Source: Actinomycetota bacterium
GTDB taxonomy: Bacteria; Actinomycetota; Actinomycetes; S36-B12; UBA10799
Assembly: GCA_963169225.1 (NCBI GenBank)
Contig: CAUJDH010000055.1
Span: 1-37,194 of the forward strand
Reading direction: 5' to 3'
Length of the DNA stretch: 37,194 nucleotides
A program made the translations under genes and the position numbers. The notes beneath the pieces were generated by a model that did not search any database, was not told where the DNA came from, and saw nothing but the letters and a program-made list of their open reading frames with translations. This document shows positions 1-9,200 of the stretch, one piece after another (position 1 is the stretch's first letter; every line of letters starts with the position of its first letter).

Positions 1-114
1 CAGCTGCGCCTCGCGATCATCTACTGGATCGTAGCGGCCTACCGCCGAAGGAGGAGACAACGAGCACTCGGACGACTCACACCACTAGAGTTCGAAACAG
101 TGCATCAAACCTGA
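1..114 (+). pseudogene. IS3-type transposase, C-terminal end (cut by window start)
   Basis: Frame 1 is open from the first base and encodes 37 residues before TGA at 112-114. It contains an arginine-rich stretch (YRRRRRQRALG) followed by LTPLEFE. This matches the usual end of the DDE integrase domain of IS3-family OrfB transposases (NRRRRHSxLGxLTPxEFE). Only the tail lies in the window, so whether the element is intact upstream is unknown. It is marked as a pseudogene only because it is partial here. I found no clear terminal inverted repeat between the stop and the tRNA at 343. The call rests on a short motif. Confidence 0.55.
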
Positions 115-324
115 AGTAACAACTAAACCTTCAGCAGTCCCTAGCGACGCCAGGATCGATATTTCGCTTTATGTTGATCCAATAATGACTACGGATCAAA
201 ACCGCAGATCCACTATCTCCCTGCCTTCAAACGGAGACGAGACCAAGAAACCGAAGATCCTGTTTTCTTCAAACTTCTTAGTCGGATTTAGTTCGCACCG
301 AACAAGGCTGATACCCTTATTTTT

Positions 325-340
325 GGCGTCTAAGGACGCC
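325..340 (+). other. Short hairpin just upstream of tRNA-Gly
   Basis: GGCGTC (325-330) and GACGCC (335-340) form a perfect 6-bp stem with a TAAG loop, ending two bases before the tRNA-Gly acceptor stem. It could be a terminator for upstream transcription or a leader structure affecting 5' processing. There is no T-tract. The rest of 115-342 holds no gene I can support. Confidence 0.35.
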
Positions 341-342
341 TC

Positions 343-413
343 GCGGGTGTAGCTCAATGGTAGAGCCCCAGCCTTCCAAGCTGGTGGTGCCAGTTCGATC
401 CTGGTCACCCGCT
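343..413 (+). tRNA. tRNA-Gly (anticodon UCC)
   Basis: A full cloverleaf can be folded. The acceptor stem is GCGGGTG/CACCCGC, the D-arm is GCTC-AATGGTA-GAGC, the anticodon stem is CCAGC/GCTGG with loop CTTCCAA, and the T-loop is TTCGATC. The anticodon TCC reads GGA glycine codons. The discriminator base is T413. The following CCG shows that CCA is not encoded, so it must be added by the CCA-adding enzyme. The transposase remnant upstream and the accessory genes downstream suggest this tRNA lies at the edge of a variable region. Confidence 0.96.
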
Positions 414-522
414 CCGCAGGTCGAGAGCAGTGGGCGAGTATAGTCGCACATTGCCGAGACCAAGGAAGAGTTTCAGGCGAAGCAAAACACTCCTCCGCTT
501 CAAACCACCGGTCAATTTGCTT

Positions 523-1224
523 ATGAACTTTTTTTCGCTGATTGCGCAACTATGGCCTCTTGCCATCGGTGCAGCCATAAGTCCAAGCATCACCGTGATT
601 TGCTTCGCGCTACTTCAAGGCCCAAATGGCAGACGACGAGTTTTTGCCTTCTGGGTTGGCGCCGCTTCTGCACTGCTTGTTTGGGCGATCCTCGTATCAA
701 GTTTCATGTGGCGGTTCGTCCAGAGCTTGGGAGGTGAGCTTGAGGATGCAACCCATATTCTGAGCCGATATGAACGTCTACTCGACTTGGTACTGGGTAG
801 CCTACTGATCGCCATCGGGATTCTTCGATTACTCCGAAGGCCCACCACCAAGAAAAAAGTGCACAACCGCTTCAGCATCTCGGATCTCAAAGATGGTCCA
901 TTGCGACGTCAGGTAACTTTTGGTGCCATCGTTCAAGGTCGAAATGTCACCTCAATTCTGATGTTCATCGCCGCACAACAAAGTATTGTCGCCTCGGAGA
1001 TCGCTGATTGGCAGAAGGTAGCCACAACCTTGATAGTTATCGGAGTGGCAACGTCATCAATCTGGCTCGTGCTCGTCACTCCACAACATTGGACAGACAA
1101 GACCGGTGGCTGGCTATCGCCTATCAAAGACTGGATGCAACACAATGCAAGATATGTTGAAGTCGCTGCCGCCTTTGGAATCGGCACCTACCTGATTATT
1201 CGATCCCTCATAGGCTCAATCTAA
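523..1224 (+). CDS. GAP-family (Sap/SfLAP-like) integral membrane protein
   Basis: This is a 233-residue polytopic membrane protein. The first hydrophobic segment begins almost at the N-terminus (LWPLAIGAAISPSITVICFA), followed by about five more. A basic cytoplasmic loop (RRPTTKKK) lies in the middle. The layout and the AISPxxIxxxxxLL region near the start fit the actinobacterial GAP family, which includes the mycobacterial Sap protein linked to glycolipid export. ATG 523 is chosen because it puts the first membrane segment near the N-terminus. An ATG at 430 would add 31 basic residues and begin only 17 bases after tRNA-Gly. No strong Shine-Dalgarno is visible for either. The transported substrate is unknown. 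Confidence 0.75.
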   Translation: MNFFSLIAQLWPLAIGAAISPSITVICFALLQGPNGRRRVFAFWVGAASALLVWAILVSSFMWRFVQSLGGELEDATHILSRYERLLDLVLGSLLIAIGILRLLRRPTTKKKVHNRFSISDLKDGPLRRQVTFGAIVQGRNVTSILMFIAAQQSIVASEIADWQKVATTLIVIGVATSSIWLVLVTPQHWTDKTGGWLSPIKDWMQHNARYVEVAAAFGIGTYLIIRSLIGSI

Positions 1225-1249
1225 AATCGGCCCAAAATTCTGGCATTAG

Positions 1250-1263
1250 ATCGCGTGCGCGAT
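1250..1263. other. Short perfect dyad after the GAP-family gene
   Basis: ATCGCG-TG-CGCGAT is a 6-bp perfect inverted repeat 25 bases after the stop of the membrane-protein gene. It could be a weak terminator stem without a T-tract, or a regulator half-site pair. Evidence is limited to the symmetry. Confidence 0.2.
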
Positions 1264-1313
1264 GTAGAACACAAAGGGATCCGGCACGAGGCCATTACTT
1301 ATGTTCTGCTCCA

Positions 1314-1353
1314 CATTGTCTAACTGTAGCGTTTTCGCTACAGTTAGACAATG
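1314..1353 (+). promoter_or_regulatory. 40-nt perfect palindrome covering the promoter and start codon of the XRE gene
   Basis: Two 18-base arms (1314-1331 and 1336-1353) are exact reverse complements around a TTTT centre. The right arm ends with the ATG of the XRE gene. Inside the palindrome are a -35-like TTGTCT (1316-1321), a 17-base spacer, and a -10-like TACAGT (1339-1344) exactly six bases before ATG 1351. This predicts transcription starting on the start codon (leaderless) and an operator filling the whole RNA polymerase site. Autorepression by the encoded XRE protein is the obvious inference. In RNA only the last few bases would be present, so the palindrome acts as DNA rather than as an mRNA hairpin. 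Confidence 0.8.
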
Positions 1354-1659
1354 ATGGGAATTGCTCAAATGTTACGAACCATGCGAGAGCGGGCTGGATT
1401 TAGTCAATCCGAACTCGCCCGTAGAACTGGATTGCCACGAACTGTAATCAACGCTTACGAGCATGGAAGCCGAGAACCCCGCAGTGAAGTTGTATCTCTC
1501 ATCGCAGATGCCTGCGGCCAAACCATCGTTGTGCAAGACAAACCAAGAATCGATCTTGAGCGAAATGGGCACATCCTCATGCAGGTCCTTGATCTAGCAG
1601 ATGCACTTCCATTCAGACCCTCACCAGAACTCAAGTTTCCACCTCTGGCTACGTCATGA
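1351..1659 (+). CDS. XRE-family helix-turn-helix regulator (probable antitoxin/repressor)
   Basis: This is a 102-residue protein with a single HTH_3 (Cro/CI-like) domain at about residues 5-60: LRTMRERAGFSQSELARRTG, then PRTVINAYEHGSREP, the classical XRE pattern. The C-terminal 40 residues are short and not recognisable. The gene starts at the end of a perfect palindrome that contains its own promoter. Its stop overlaps the next start (ATGA, 1656-1659), so it is translationally coupled to the nucleotidyltransferase. ATG 1351 and ATG 1354 are both possible; the -10 spacing favours 1351. By analogy with other XRE/nucleotidyltransferase pairs it may repress the operon and act as antitoxin. That role is inferred. 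Confidence 0.85.
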   Translation: MMGIAQMLRTMRERAGFSQSELARRTGLPRTVINAYEHGSREPRSEVVSLIADACGQTIVVQDKPRIDLERNGHILMQVLDLADALPFRPSPELKFPPLATS

Positions 1660-2201
1660 CGTCGCTTACCCAACGTCTCTTCGTTATCGATGAAGCGCTC
1701 AATGCCGCGGACATTCCACATGCGTTCGGCGGGGCGATCGCACTTGCCTACTGCACCCAGGAGCCTCGAAGCACGCAAGACCTAGATATCAATGTGTTCG
1801 TACCTCATGACGAAGCCGATTTCGCCCTTGAAGAACTGGGACAAGTCATCACCGTCACTGCACAGAATCGTGATGACATACGAAAATCAGGCCAAACTCG
1901 CGCTTGGTTTGACGAAACTCCCATCGATTTGTTCTTCAACAACCATCCATTCCACGAATTTGTAGCCAACCGAATTACATTCGCCCCTCTCGGCGAAAAC
2001 ACTATTCCGCTACTGGACTGCACAAGTTTGGCCGTATTCAAGATCTTCTTCAACCGAACCAAAGATTGGGCAGATCTCGAAGCAATGAATGAAGCAGGTC
2101 AACTAGATAAAACAGCACTCAAAGTCATACTTGCAGATCTAATTGGTGACGATGACCCACGTTTGACCCGCTTGGCAAACCTAAATGTCGAATCCGAATA
2201 G
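1656..2201 (+). CDS. AbiEii-like nucleotidyltransferase (candidate toxin)
   Basis: This 181-residue protein has a minimal nucleotidyltransferase core. It shows a GG motif near residue 26 (FGGAIALAY) followed by RSTQDLDINVF at about 38-48, giving the GG...DxD signature of the DNA polymerase beta-like fold. A conserved SLAVFKIFFNRTKDWAD region at about 122-139 resembles the KLxAxxxRxxxxKDxxD element of AbiEii/DUF6036-type proteins. The ATGA overlap with the XRE gene makes a two-gene operon of the kind described for AbiE and MenAT type systems, in which the transferase modifies tRNA or another target. Target and toxicity cannot be read from the sequence. It could instead be an antibiotic-modifying or orphan transferase. 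The motifs look intact. Confidence 0.8.
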   Translation: MTSLTQRLFVIDEALNAADIPHAFGGAIALAYCTQEPRSTQDLDINVFVPHDEADFALEELGQVITVTAQNRDDIRKSGQTRAWFDETPIDLFFNNHPFHEFVANRITFAPLGENTIPLLDCTSLAVFKIFFNRTKDWADLEAMNEAGQLDKTALKVILADLIGDDDPRLTRLANLNVESE

Positions 2202-2212
2202 TTACCCAAAAT

Positions 2213-2230
2213 TGGATGTTGAGACATCCA
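2213..2230 (+). terminator. Weak hairpin after the nucleotidyltransferase gene
   Basis: TGGATGT (2213-2219) and ACATCCA (2224-2230) form a 7-bp stem with a TGAG loop 12 bases after the stop. There is no T-run, so this is only a candidate terminator. The remainder of 2202-2334 contains two copies of GCGAAAGTG, at about 2250 and 2309, but no gene. Confidence 0.3.
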
Positions 2231-2334
2231 TCCTCAGACAAATTCTCAGGCGAAAGTGCAACCAATTGCTGCGGGTATCAACATGCCCAGGTGCACTTAT
2301 CTAGTTGAAGCGAAAGTGTCACGCGGCTGTGGCG

Positions 2335-3693
2335 CTATTTCCAGCCGACAGCCTGCTCCAACTCGAAGGCAATTTCTAGGAGCGTCTCTTCCCCACCAAA
2401 CGGCGCAGCAAATTGAATTCCAATCGGCACATTCTGATCGGTAACACCGAGCGGCAAAGAAATCGCTGGCGCACCAGAAATATTCTGAATCGGCGTGTAA
2501 GCGACGAAGCGCAAAAGCCTGACCAAATGCTCGAAAGCATCGACATCAGGTCCAAGGTATCCGAGTTCAGGTGCCGAGTGACTTGTAACCGGCGATAGCA
2601 GTACGTCGTACAGGTCAAATATCTGTTCGTACTCGGCGGCAAAAGTCAGTAAGCGGCGCAAAGTGCTTGGCATTTTGAATGCTTGTCCCGGAAACCTCGA
2701 AGCTAGTTCTTGCACCACAGGTTCAAGTAGTGACCGGTCAAAACCAGGCCCAAATTCCCGCTTGCCGCCAAACTTGATAGCGAACGCAAGCGACGACCAG
2801 TACCTAACAAAATCGCGAGCAATTCGGTCGTCAAATGGGAATGAAATTTCTTCGACTTCATGGCCAAGCCCTTCACACACCAGCGCCGTATTCTGAATCG
2901 CTGCTTGAGTGTCGGCATCTACTGCAATACCTGAAATACCCTCAACGAAAAAACCGATCCTCAGTCGCCTACCAGGACCTTGAACAAGCGGAAGTGGTGG
3001 CAACTCATGTCGAATCTTTCCCAGCTCGTGAAATATAGCTGCGGTGTCACGAACTGTTCGAGTGACGACTCCTTCATGCCCAATCTTCAATGGCAGCTTT
3101 TCCATCTCTGGCCTCAGCGAAAAACGACCTCGAGAAGGCTTGAGGCCGACTAACCCACAACAAGCAGCGGGGATTCGGATCGAACCGCCACCGTCGTTCG
3201 CATGTGCGAGTGGAACCGCTCCCGCCGCTACTAATGCCGCAGAACCACCGGACGAACCACCCACTGAGTGCTTGAGATTCCGAGGATTCCTCGTCGGTCC
3301 GTAAGCCAGAGTCTCGGTACTAGCAGTCAAACCAAACTCGGGCATCGTGCTCTTACCGACAAAATTGAAGCCGAGGCTCTGCATGTCAGCGATAAACGGG
3401 CTCGACTCAGTTGCGAGAACATCCGGCGTCGCTCGGGATCCATGCCTCGTGACCATTCCGGCCAAATTGTTGTTGTCCTTCACGAAGCTTGGTACTCCAG
3501 CAAAAGGTCCCTCACCGTGACGCGGCTGAGCAACCATGCCGACAACTGCGTTGAGTCTTTCATTCGCAATTTCAACCCGTTCCGTCGCAGCAGCTAATAC
3601 CTCCCCAGAACTGACTCGTCCAGCGCAGATCTCTTCGGCCAATCCAACAGCATCATGATTGCCAAGTGCGTCGTCGCGATCAATGTAGAACAC
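2335..3693 (-). CDS. Amidase signature family hydrolase
   Basis: This 452-residue member of the amidase signature family (Ser-cisSer-Lys hydrolases) is full length for the family. The triad is visible: Lys72 (SFVKDN), cis-Ser147 in GGSSGGSA and nucleophile Ser171 in DGGGSIRIPA. The 24-residue spacing between the serines matches FAAH and peptide amidase. GLVGLKPSRGR follows as usual. The substrate is unknown. It is not GatA by context, since no gatC or gatB is nearby. The GTG start at 3693 is supported by TAACGT six bases upstream (3705-3700), a leaderless arrangement. A second amidase lies at 23973-25394; the two share the family core but have different N- and C-termini, so they are not a recent duplication. 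Confidence 0.9.
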   Translation of the reverse strand: MFYIDRDDALGNHDAVGLAEEICAGRVSSGEVLAAATERVEIANERLNAVVGMVAQPRHGEGPFAGVPSFVKDNNNLAGMVTRHGSRATPDVLATESSPFIADMQSLGFNFVGKSTMPEFGLTASTETLAYGPTRNPRNLKHSVGGSSGGSAALVAAGAVPLAHANDGGGSIRIPAACCGLVGLKPSRGRFSLRPEMEKLPLKIGHEGVVTRTVRDTAAIFHELGKIRHELPPLPLVQGPGRRLRIGFFVEGISGIAVDADTQAAIQNTALVCEGLGHEVEEISFPFDDRIARDFVRYWSSLAFAIKFGGKREFGPGFDRSLLEPVVQELASRFPGQAFKMPSTLRRLLTFAAEYEQIFDLYDVLLSPVTSHSAPELGYLGPDVDAFEHLVRLLRFVAYTPIQNISGAPAISLPLGVTDQNVPIGIQFAAPFGGEETLLEIAFELEQAVGWK

Positions 3694-3796
3694 GAATCAA
3701 CGTTAGAGGCTCAGTCGCTCCGGCGCGAGTCGAACAAACTCGGTTGAAGTTCGAAACACATAGCGAGACTCTGGGTCGGTCACCTGCCGCGTTGAT

Positions 3797-5642
3797 CTAT
3801 CTGACTCGCACTGACACCACGTCAGCGTCGAAGTACGAACTGGCTTTCACTGAGAACCGATAGGTGGCGGGTCGAAGCCGTAGGGAGGCGTGGCCTTTCG
3901 CCTTGACCGTCACGTTTCGAATGGATCGCCACTTGCCGCCAGATTTGCGTTGTACTCGAACGACGGAGCGAACGTCTACTCCGGGCGTCACTATAAGCGT
4001 CCGAAGCTTTGGCTGCTTCCCCTTCTGCGTGACCCTAATATCGGCTTTCACTCTGACCAGCCGCTTCGCGCTAGTGATCGACTTGGGCGAGGCTGTCGAA
4101 ACCCAGACATAGGTATGGCGGGACATCGGAACTGTCACCTTTGCGACGCCAGTCTTGCTGAATCTGCCAGGCGCCACCGGGTAGGACGAAACCCTCGACG
4201 ATCCCCTCGCCTGCACATTCAACGTGACGATTCCCATCGGACGAACGCCGGAATTGCTTCGCGTCTTGACCGTCAGTTGAACCCACGTCCTGCCATTCTT
4301 CGGCTTACCTAAAGTCACCTGCAGCTTCGCGGGATCCGAAGCGTTGCTAATCGGAGCTACTGGCGAAGACTTGGCAGGCGGCACGATGGGCGGAGCTGTC
4401 GCAGGCTGGGTCGGCTCAGGAGTCGTTGGTTCAGGCAGGGTTGGTTCAGGATCCGTCAGCTCAGGTTCGGTCGGCTCGTCGTCACCTTCGGACAGCGGGA
4501 ACTGCGCAATAGCCGCTACCGGATCGATCAGGACGTAACCAAATTCGTCATCACGGCCAGGTGCACCAAGATCACGCGCCGAACCGAGCACCGCATCCTC
4601 TACGTCAATTCCGGGAGTACGAGGCTCGCGTGTCATCGCTCTTGGGCGCTCCCACGCCAATCACACCCGCAGCATTGGCAAGGTAGGACAGTGGACTCCC
4701 CCACTCCCCAGCGTTTCCATTGGACGCCACCACAGATACACCCAAATTGCGCGCATAGTTCACGGCACTTTCGAAATCGTTACTGACGCCGCCAAGCGAC
4801 ATGTTGATGACGTCGGCACCGAGATCCGTCGCCTTGATAATTCCGTTTACAACGTCGGAATTGTAGCCATTCCCGTCCTCGTTGAGCACCCGCATCGGAA
4901 TGATCTTCGTATCGTATGCGAGACCGGTGGTCCCTAGCGGACCTGCTAGAGCGGCGACGATTCCTGCTACGTGGGTTCCGTGCCCATTAGGATCGTCCCC
5001 TCCGTTGGTGCCAGACTCTGGATCAACGAAGACATACCCGTCGAGAACTTGACCTTACAGGTCGGGATGGTTCGCTAGAACCCCAGTGTCAAGAACGGCT
5101 ACCTTGACTCCAGCTCCGATCGCGTCGGCCCACGCCTCCTCAGCCTTAAGTGCCTCTAACGCCCACTGCCAATAGTGGCCGCCACCGGGAAACCCGGTTT
5201 CGCTCATGTCGAACGCCTTGACCTTGCGGTCGATACCGATCTCAATGACAGTGTTGTCCGCCTCGGCCTTCTTGATCACTTGTTCGACATTGCCCGCTTT
5301 GACCTTGGTGACGGTAGCTCCAGTCAAGCCGGCGTCTGATCCGTCTTGGGAATGAATTTTGAGGATTCTCAAAGTCTTGGATTTCGCATACTTAGTGGCA
5401 TCTCGCCGTAGTCCTGCTACACCTCTTACAGACCCCTCGCCCATCCGCTTTGTGCGTTTAGCTTCGGCTGGACGAATTGGAAGATCGACAGCGGCGCCAG
5501 AGAGACTAGCGGAAGTTGCCAGTGAACCACTATGAGCAGTGATTACACCTGGGTCAAGCGCTGATTCGGGATTCTGAATACCGGCACCAACTCCACCGAG
5601 CAAAATCAGGACAGAAACACTCACCAACACCTTGAACCGCAT
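3797..5642 (-). pseudogene. Decayed secreted subtilase (S8 peptidase) with proline-rich linker and C-terminal domain
   Basis: Starting at ATG 5642, with a good GAGGTGAT Shine-Dalgarno, the frame encodes a signal peptide, a propeptide-like region and the catalytic Asp block (VAVLDTGV), then hits an in-frame TAA at 5057-5055. The same frame continues after the stop with GHGTHVAGI (catalytic His) and the oxyanion Asn region (VVASNGNAG). At about 4611-4630 sequence is missing and the frame shifts: ASYS is joined to PGIDVEDAVLGSARDLG, which normally follows the GTSMAxPH serine block by a few tens of residues. The catalytic serine is therefore absent. The downstream frame carries a PEPT-repeat linker and a basic, beta-rich C-terminal domain ending at 3797. 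Two independent lesions make it a clear pseudogene. The annotation joins three open segments (5642-5058, 5054-4608, about 4620-3797). Confidence 0.9.
4413..4472 (-). repeat. 15-bp tandem repeat encoding a PEPTx linker
   Basis: Four imperfect 15-base units (starting at 4413, 4428, 4443 and 4458), each containing a variant of GGTTCAGG, encode the proline/glutamate/threonine linker of the decayed subtilase on the reverse strand. Such linkers usually span the cell wall in secreted actinobacterial enzymes. The unit length of five codons keeps the frame when copy number changes. Confidence 0.7.
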
Positions 5643-5824
5643 ATCACCTCAACTAATTGTGAAGAATTATTTTTGAGCGTATTGCGACATGGTTCGTAAC
5701 AAGGGGTTTAGGGATCGATCCCACAGACAGAGATCGATCCCTAGGTAATAACTTCACTACTCGAAATAGCCGCCTTCCTCGCTCCGATTGAGGTTTGATC
5801 CGCGAATTCGGCTAATGTGGCCAC

Positions 5825-6106
5825 ATGAGCTACGAAGACCTTCCCTATACGGAACTACGCGACAAGGCTTTCGCCGTTGCCAAAGAGCACCATGATGTCG
5901 GCTTCTTCTTCGACCTTTACCGCCACGCACCGTCGATGCAAGACGCGCAAGCTGAAGGTGGTTCACTTGGTGACATCTCCGGCACCATTATCGACATGAT
6001 CGCCGCAGCGGAGCAGACCTTTGGCGAGGAGAACGTCGGAGATATGGAACCGCTATTCGTTGCCAAGTTCGCCACCTACTTACGTGAACACGACAACGAC
6101 AAATAG
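5825..6106 (+). CDS. Conserved small actinobacterial protein of unknown function
   Basis: This is a 93-residue acidic soluble protein without signal peptide or membrane segment. It opens with SYEDLPYTELRDKAFAVA and contains VGFFFDLYRH and GGSLGDISGTI motifs; the predicted fold is mostly helical. I recall similar short proteins in other Actinobacteria but no function. The start is supported by TAATGT (5813-5818) exactly six bases before the ATG, with a possible -35 TTGAGG at 5788-5793, implying a leaderless mRNA. It is transcribed toward the large surface protein, with hairpins between the two genes acting as likely terminators. Confidence 0.75.
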   Translation: MSYEDLPYTELRDKAFAVAKEHHDVGFFFDLYRHAPSMQDAQAEGGSLGDISGTIIDMIAAAEQTFGEENVGDMEPLFVAKFATYLREHDNDK

Positions 6107-6122
6107 CGCACTCTTTACACAG

Positions 6123-6140
6123 CGTTAGACCTCACTAACG
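6123..6140 (+). other. Small hairpin after the 93-residue protein gene
   Basis: CGTTAG (6123-6128) and CTAACG (6135-6140) pair with a 6-base loop just upstream of the larger 6142-6177 hairpin. The two together probably form a compound 3' end structure between convergent genes. Confidence 0.3.
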
Positions 6141-6141
6141 T

Positions 6142-6177
6142 GGTGCCTATATATAGAGAGACTGATATATAGGCACC
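6142..6177. terminator. Bidirectional terminator hairpin between convergent genes
   Basis: A perfect 13-bp stem (6142-6154 with 6165-6177; arms GGTGCCTATATAT and its complement) closes a 10-base loop. It sits midway between the convergent stops at 6106 and 6212 and could serve both. There is no clear T-tract on either side, as is common for actinobacterial terminators. Confidence 0.65.
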
Positions 6178-6211
6178 CGAAACTTGACCCACCTTGCCAA
6201 AACTCTTCGGC

Positions 6212-9200
6212 CTAGTGGCTGCGGTTTCGTCCGATGCGTCGCATGACGACACCAAGAGCAATCACGATTAGACCGATAATTCCGATCAGAATCGCCCAGC
6301 CACCTCCTGTATGTGGCAACCAACCTGGGCCAGCGTCGCCACCGTTGTCACTTGGGCTCTGAGTCGGCCCACTTGGACTCGGCGGCTCACCCGAACCAGT
6401 CGTTTCTGACGGCGATGGAGTCGGCGGAGTGGGTGGCGGGAAGGTGTTTTCGATCGCGCCAAAACCAATCGATTCCGGTTGTTCCGCTGACGCAGGGTCG
6501 AACGCAGGCATCTTCACCTTGAGTGGATTATCTTTCGTGGCACTAGAAGTCGCACCACGAGAATCTGTTTCCCAAATATCGCATTCAACATCAGGGAACA
6601 CTTCCTCCGTTAAGACAGTTCGCTTACCAGGAACAACTTCACCCTTACCTGAAGTCAGTTCCTTGCCAGTAAAAGAGCACTTGTATTCGACTGGGAATGG
6701 ACTCGTGGTGTCATTACCACCCTCATGGCCGCTGACCTTCTTTTCAACCTCGAGCCTGGAGAACATCATGCCCACACCAACCTTCTCAGGCTCGGCAGGA
6801 AGCAAGAACTTGTCTTTGCCGTTGGGCTCACGGGCCCAGGCAGACTGACCGAACGAGTTCCATGCGATCGGGAGCTGAGTCCTATCCTCTAGCTTGCTAG
6901 GTGAATCCATAGTCAGCTCCAGGTCAACAAAACCACCCGGCGGCAATAACTCACCTTCGTCAAAGAGAACCTGAGTAAAGAACGAACCGGTGCTTGCGTC
7001 CGGTGCACCACTAAAGTCGCAACGGTCAGTATGTCCTGGAAGTAGATCCTCCACGCAAGCACGCTTCTGGTCTGAGTAGCCAGTCTTTACTGACATACCC
7101 GAAGGCCCTTCGGAGGAGACCTCGCCAGCCAGCGTAGGCGACGGCTCCCAGTCCGTAAGTCGAGGCGACGGCACCCAAGTGCCTTGGTCACCTTTATGCG
7201 GCAATGAATCGGCCACACGGATCTCCTTGACCGGATTAGTTCCGGCATTCGACAAACGCAGAATGTAGTCGAACTGCTCGCCAGGATGGATCAATGCAAC
7301 ACACGGGTAGCGGGTGTAGGTACGGCCGTTTTTCGAGATCGTTGGGCATGATGACTCGCTAACCTTCTCGAAGGCGGGTCGCCCAGTACCCACGTTGCTC
7401 GGAATGTAGAACCAATCCAGCGTTCCAGCCACCCACTTATATGAGGCAAAAGCGTTGCCCTCTTGGGTAGTGACGTGAGCCTTTGAAGTACAGAACAATT
7501 GGCCAGCTGGTCCGAAGTAACCGCTCGAGTCAATGCCTTTGATCACTCCGCCTGATGTCGTTGGCGCAGTGCATTCTTCTGGGTTCAGCGAATTGAATCC
7601 ATCTCCTGTGACACCAGCCTCGTTCTCAAGTTTCATACCGGTGGTTGCGCCAGGCATCATCTTGACTTTGAACTTCACCGTGACCTTGTCTCCGGGCAGC
7701 ATGTCCCATTCTTTCCATTGCAACGCCATCTGTTGAACCTTGCCGTTACCGCCCCGGGTCAACGTCGTCGTAGGTGCGGAAGGGTTCGGGCGGTCATCTG
7801 CCATTGCGTACGTCACGACGTACGGGTCACTTGGTCCGTTGCCATAGTTCATGTCGAGGTCGAGCAGGTCTGGCAAACGATCAACAAGCAGCGGATTCTG
7901 GACGATCCCTGTTCCCGTGTTCTTGAATTCAAGAGTGAACTCGTGGGAGCCACCCGGAGAAATGTTGCCATTAGGCTTCTTGACCAGATCAAGCTTGCGC
8001 TTACCCTCGGTCAATTGGAAGCTGCTGGAATCTGGCGGAATCGGGAACTTGCCATCTGGAGCGCTCTTGCGCGGAACAGACTCACCCTCGGCAGATGTTC
8101 CGTTGGTGATCTTGTCTGGAACTGGCGTCTTGGAATCCGAGAAGAGCGTGACCCGAGGCTTGACCTTAAAGCAGACCGAAGCCTCCGGGCAGTTTCCGGT
8201 GGCGGGGAAATTCGTGGTCGGCAAAATCAAAGCTTCGCCCTTGCCATCAGCATTAGTAGCGAAGGTGACTCGGATGCCACCGATACGCTTCGCCCCAGAA
8301 GCACCGGGCCGAAAGGCGGCCACAATATTTTGCGTGTTGCTGGTGCTGAAGTTGTTGTTCAAAACCCACGTATCAGCTGTGCAACCGGCACCGAATTCGC
8401 AGAGCTCAATCTTGGTGTGGGTAGCTCCAGGAGGCTTATTGAGGAAGATCTGCGTTGACGACACATCTACCGCATCAAAGAAGTTCGCGGTACCCCCCGA
8501 AGCATCGCCTTTGTCGGTAATAGTGAGGCTCTTGAGGTAAAGCGGTCCACCATTATTTACGCGAAGCTTGGTAGTGACCTCCGCCGCAGTAGCGGACGTC
8601 AAAGTACGGGGAACTTCACCAGGGACAAACATCTTCTGGAGTGCACCAGAAACGTCCCCTTCCTTTACCTCCACGCCACCCGAACAGCGGTCCTTGCTCC
8701 ACGTCACTCCGCCATCAATAGATACGTTCATGCAGTTAGTGAACTCGGCACCAGGTTTGACATCGTCACGCACATCAACGTCCAACCGAACGTTGATTAC
8801 TTGACCACGTAGCAGCGGTGTCGTGGTGCTGACTCGGAAACCTTTAGCTCGCTCCAAAAGAGCATCGTCTTCTTTGTAGTCGACATAAGCACCCTTACCT
8901 CCATCGGCCTCTGGGTCCCAGAGCTCGATACGAGGTGGATTGTCCGCAACGACGCCTGAACCACTCACCGTGATTTTCTTGACCCGGATCGTGTCCCACG
9001 TATCGTTCTGCTGAGTCGGATCCATCGGATCAGCCAAAATCACATGCTCCAACGGGACATAGCCACTGTTGTTGAACGACATGTTGATGGTCAATGGCTG
9101 ACCCGGAACTATAGTTCCTACTCCATTAGTGGTCTTAGTTTGTCCGCCACTAGATGGTTCATCGGTTCGAACAGTCAGGGTGTCTTGCACCTCTCCGCTA

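Noticed and set aside
430-522. N-terminal extension of the GAP-family protein
   Set aside because: It adds a basic stretch before the first membrane helix, begins 17 bases after the tRNA and lacks a Shine-Dalgarno; the start at 523 is more plausible.
2250-2320. Two GCGAAAGTG copies as a regulatory repeat
   Set aside because: Only two 9-base copies with no symmetry and no promoter nearby; likely chance.
4413-4472. CRISPR-like array
   Set aside because: The units are 15 bases, contiguous, imperfect and in frame with a protein linker; there are no spacers.
4344-4538. Gly/Ser/Val repeat protein on the plus strand
   Set aside because: It is the antisense of the 15-bp repeats encoding the PEPT linker of the decayed subtilase.
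7718-8458. Long plus-strand frame (246 codons) inside the surface-protein gene, with a second overlapping one at 7851-8540
   Set aside because: Both are antisense to a coherent 1588-residue protein and have arginine/serine-rich translations with no domain; they are shadow frames.
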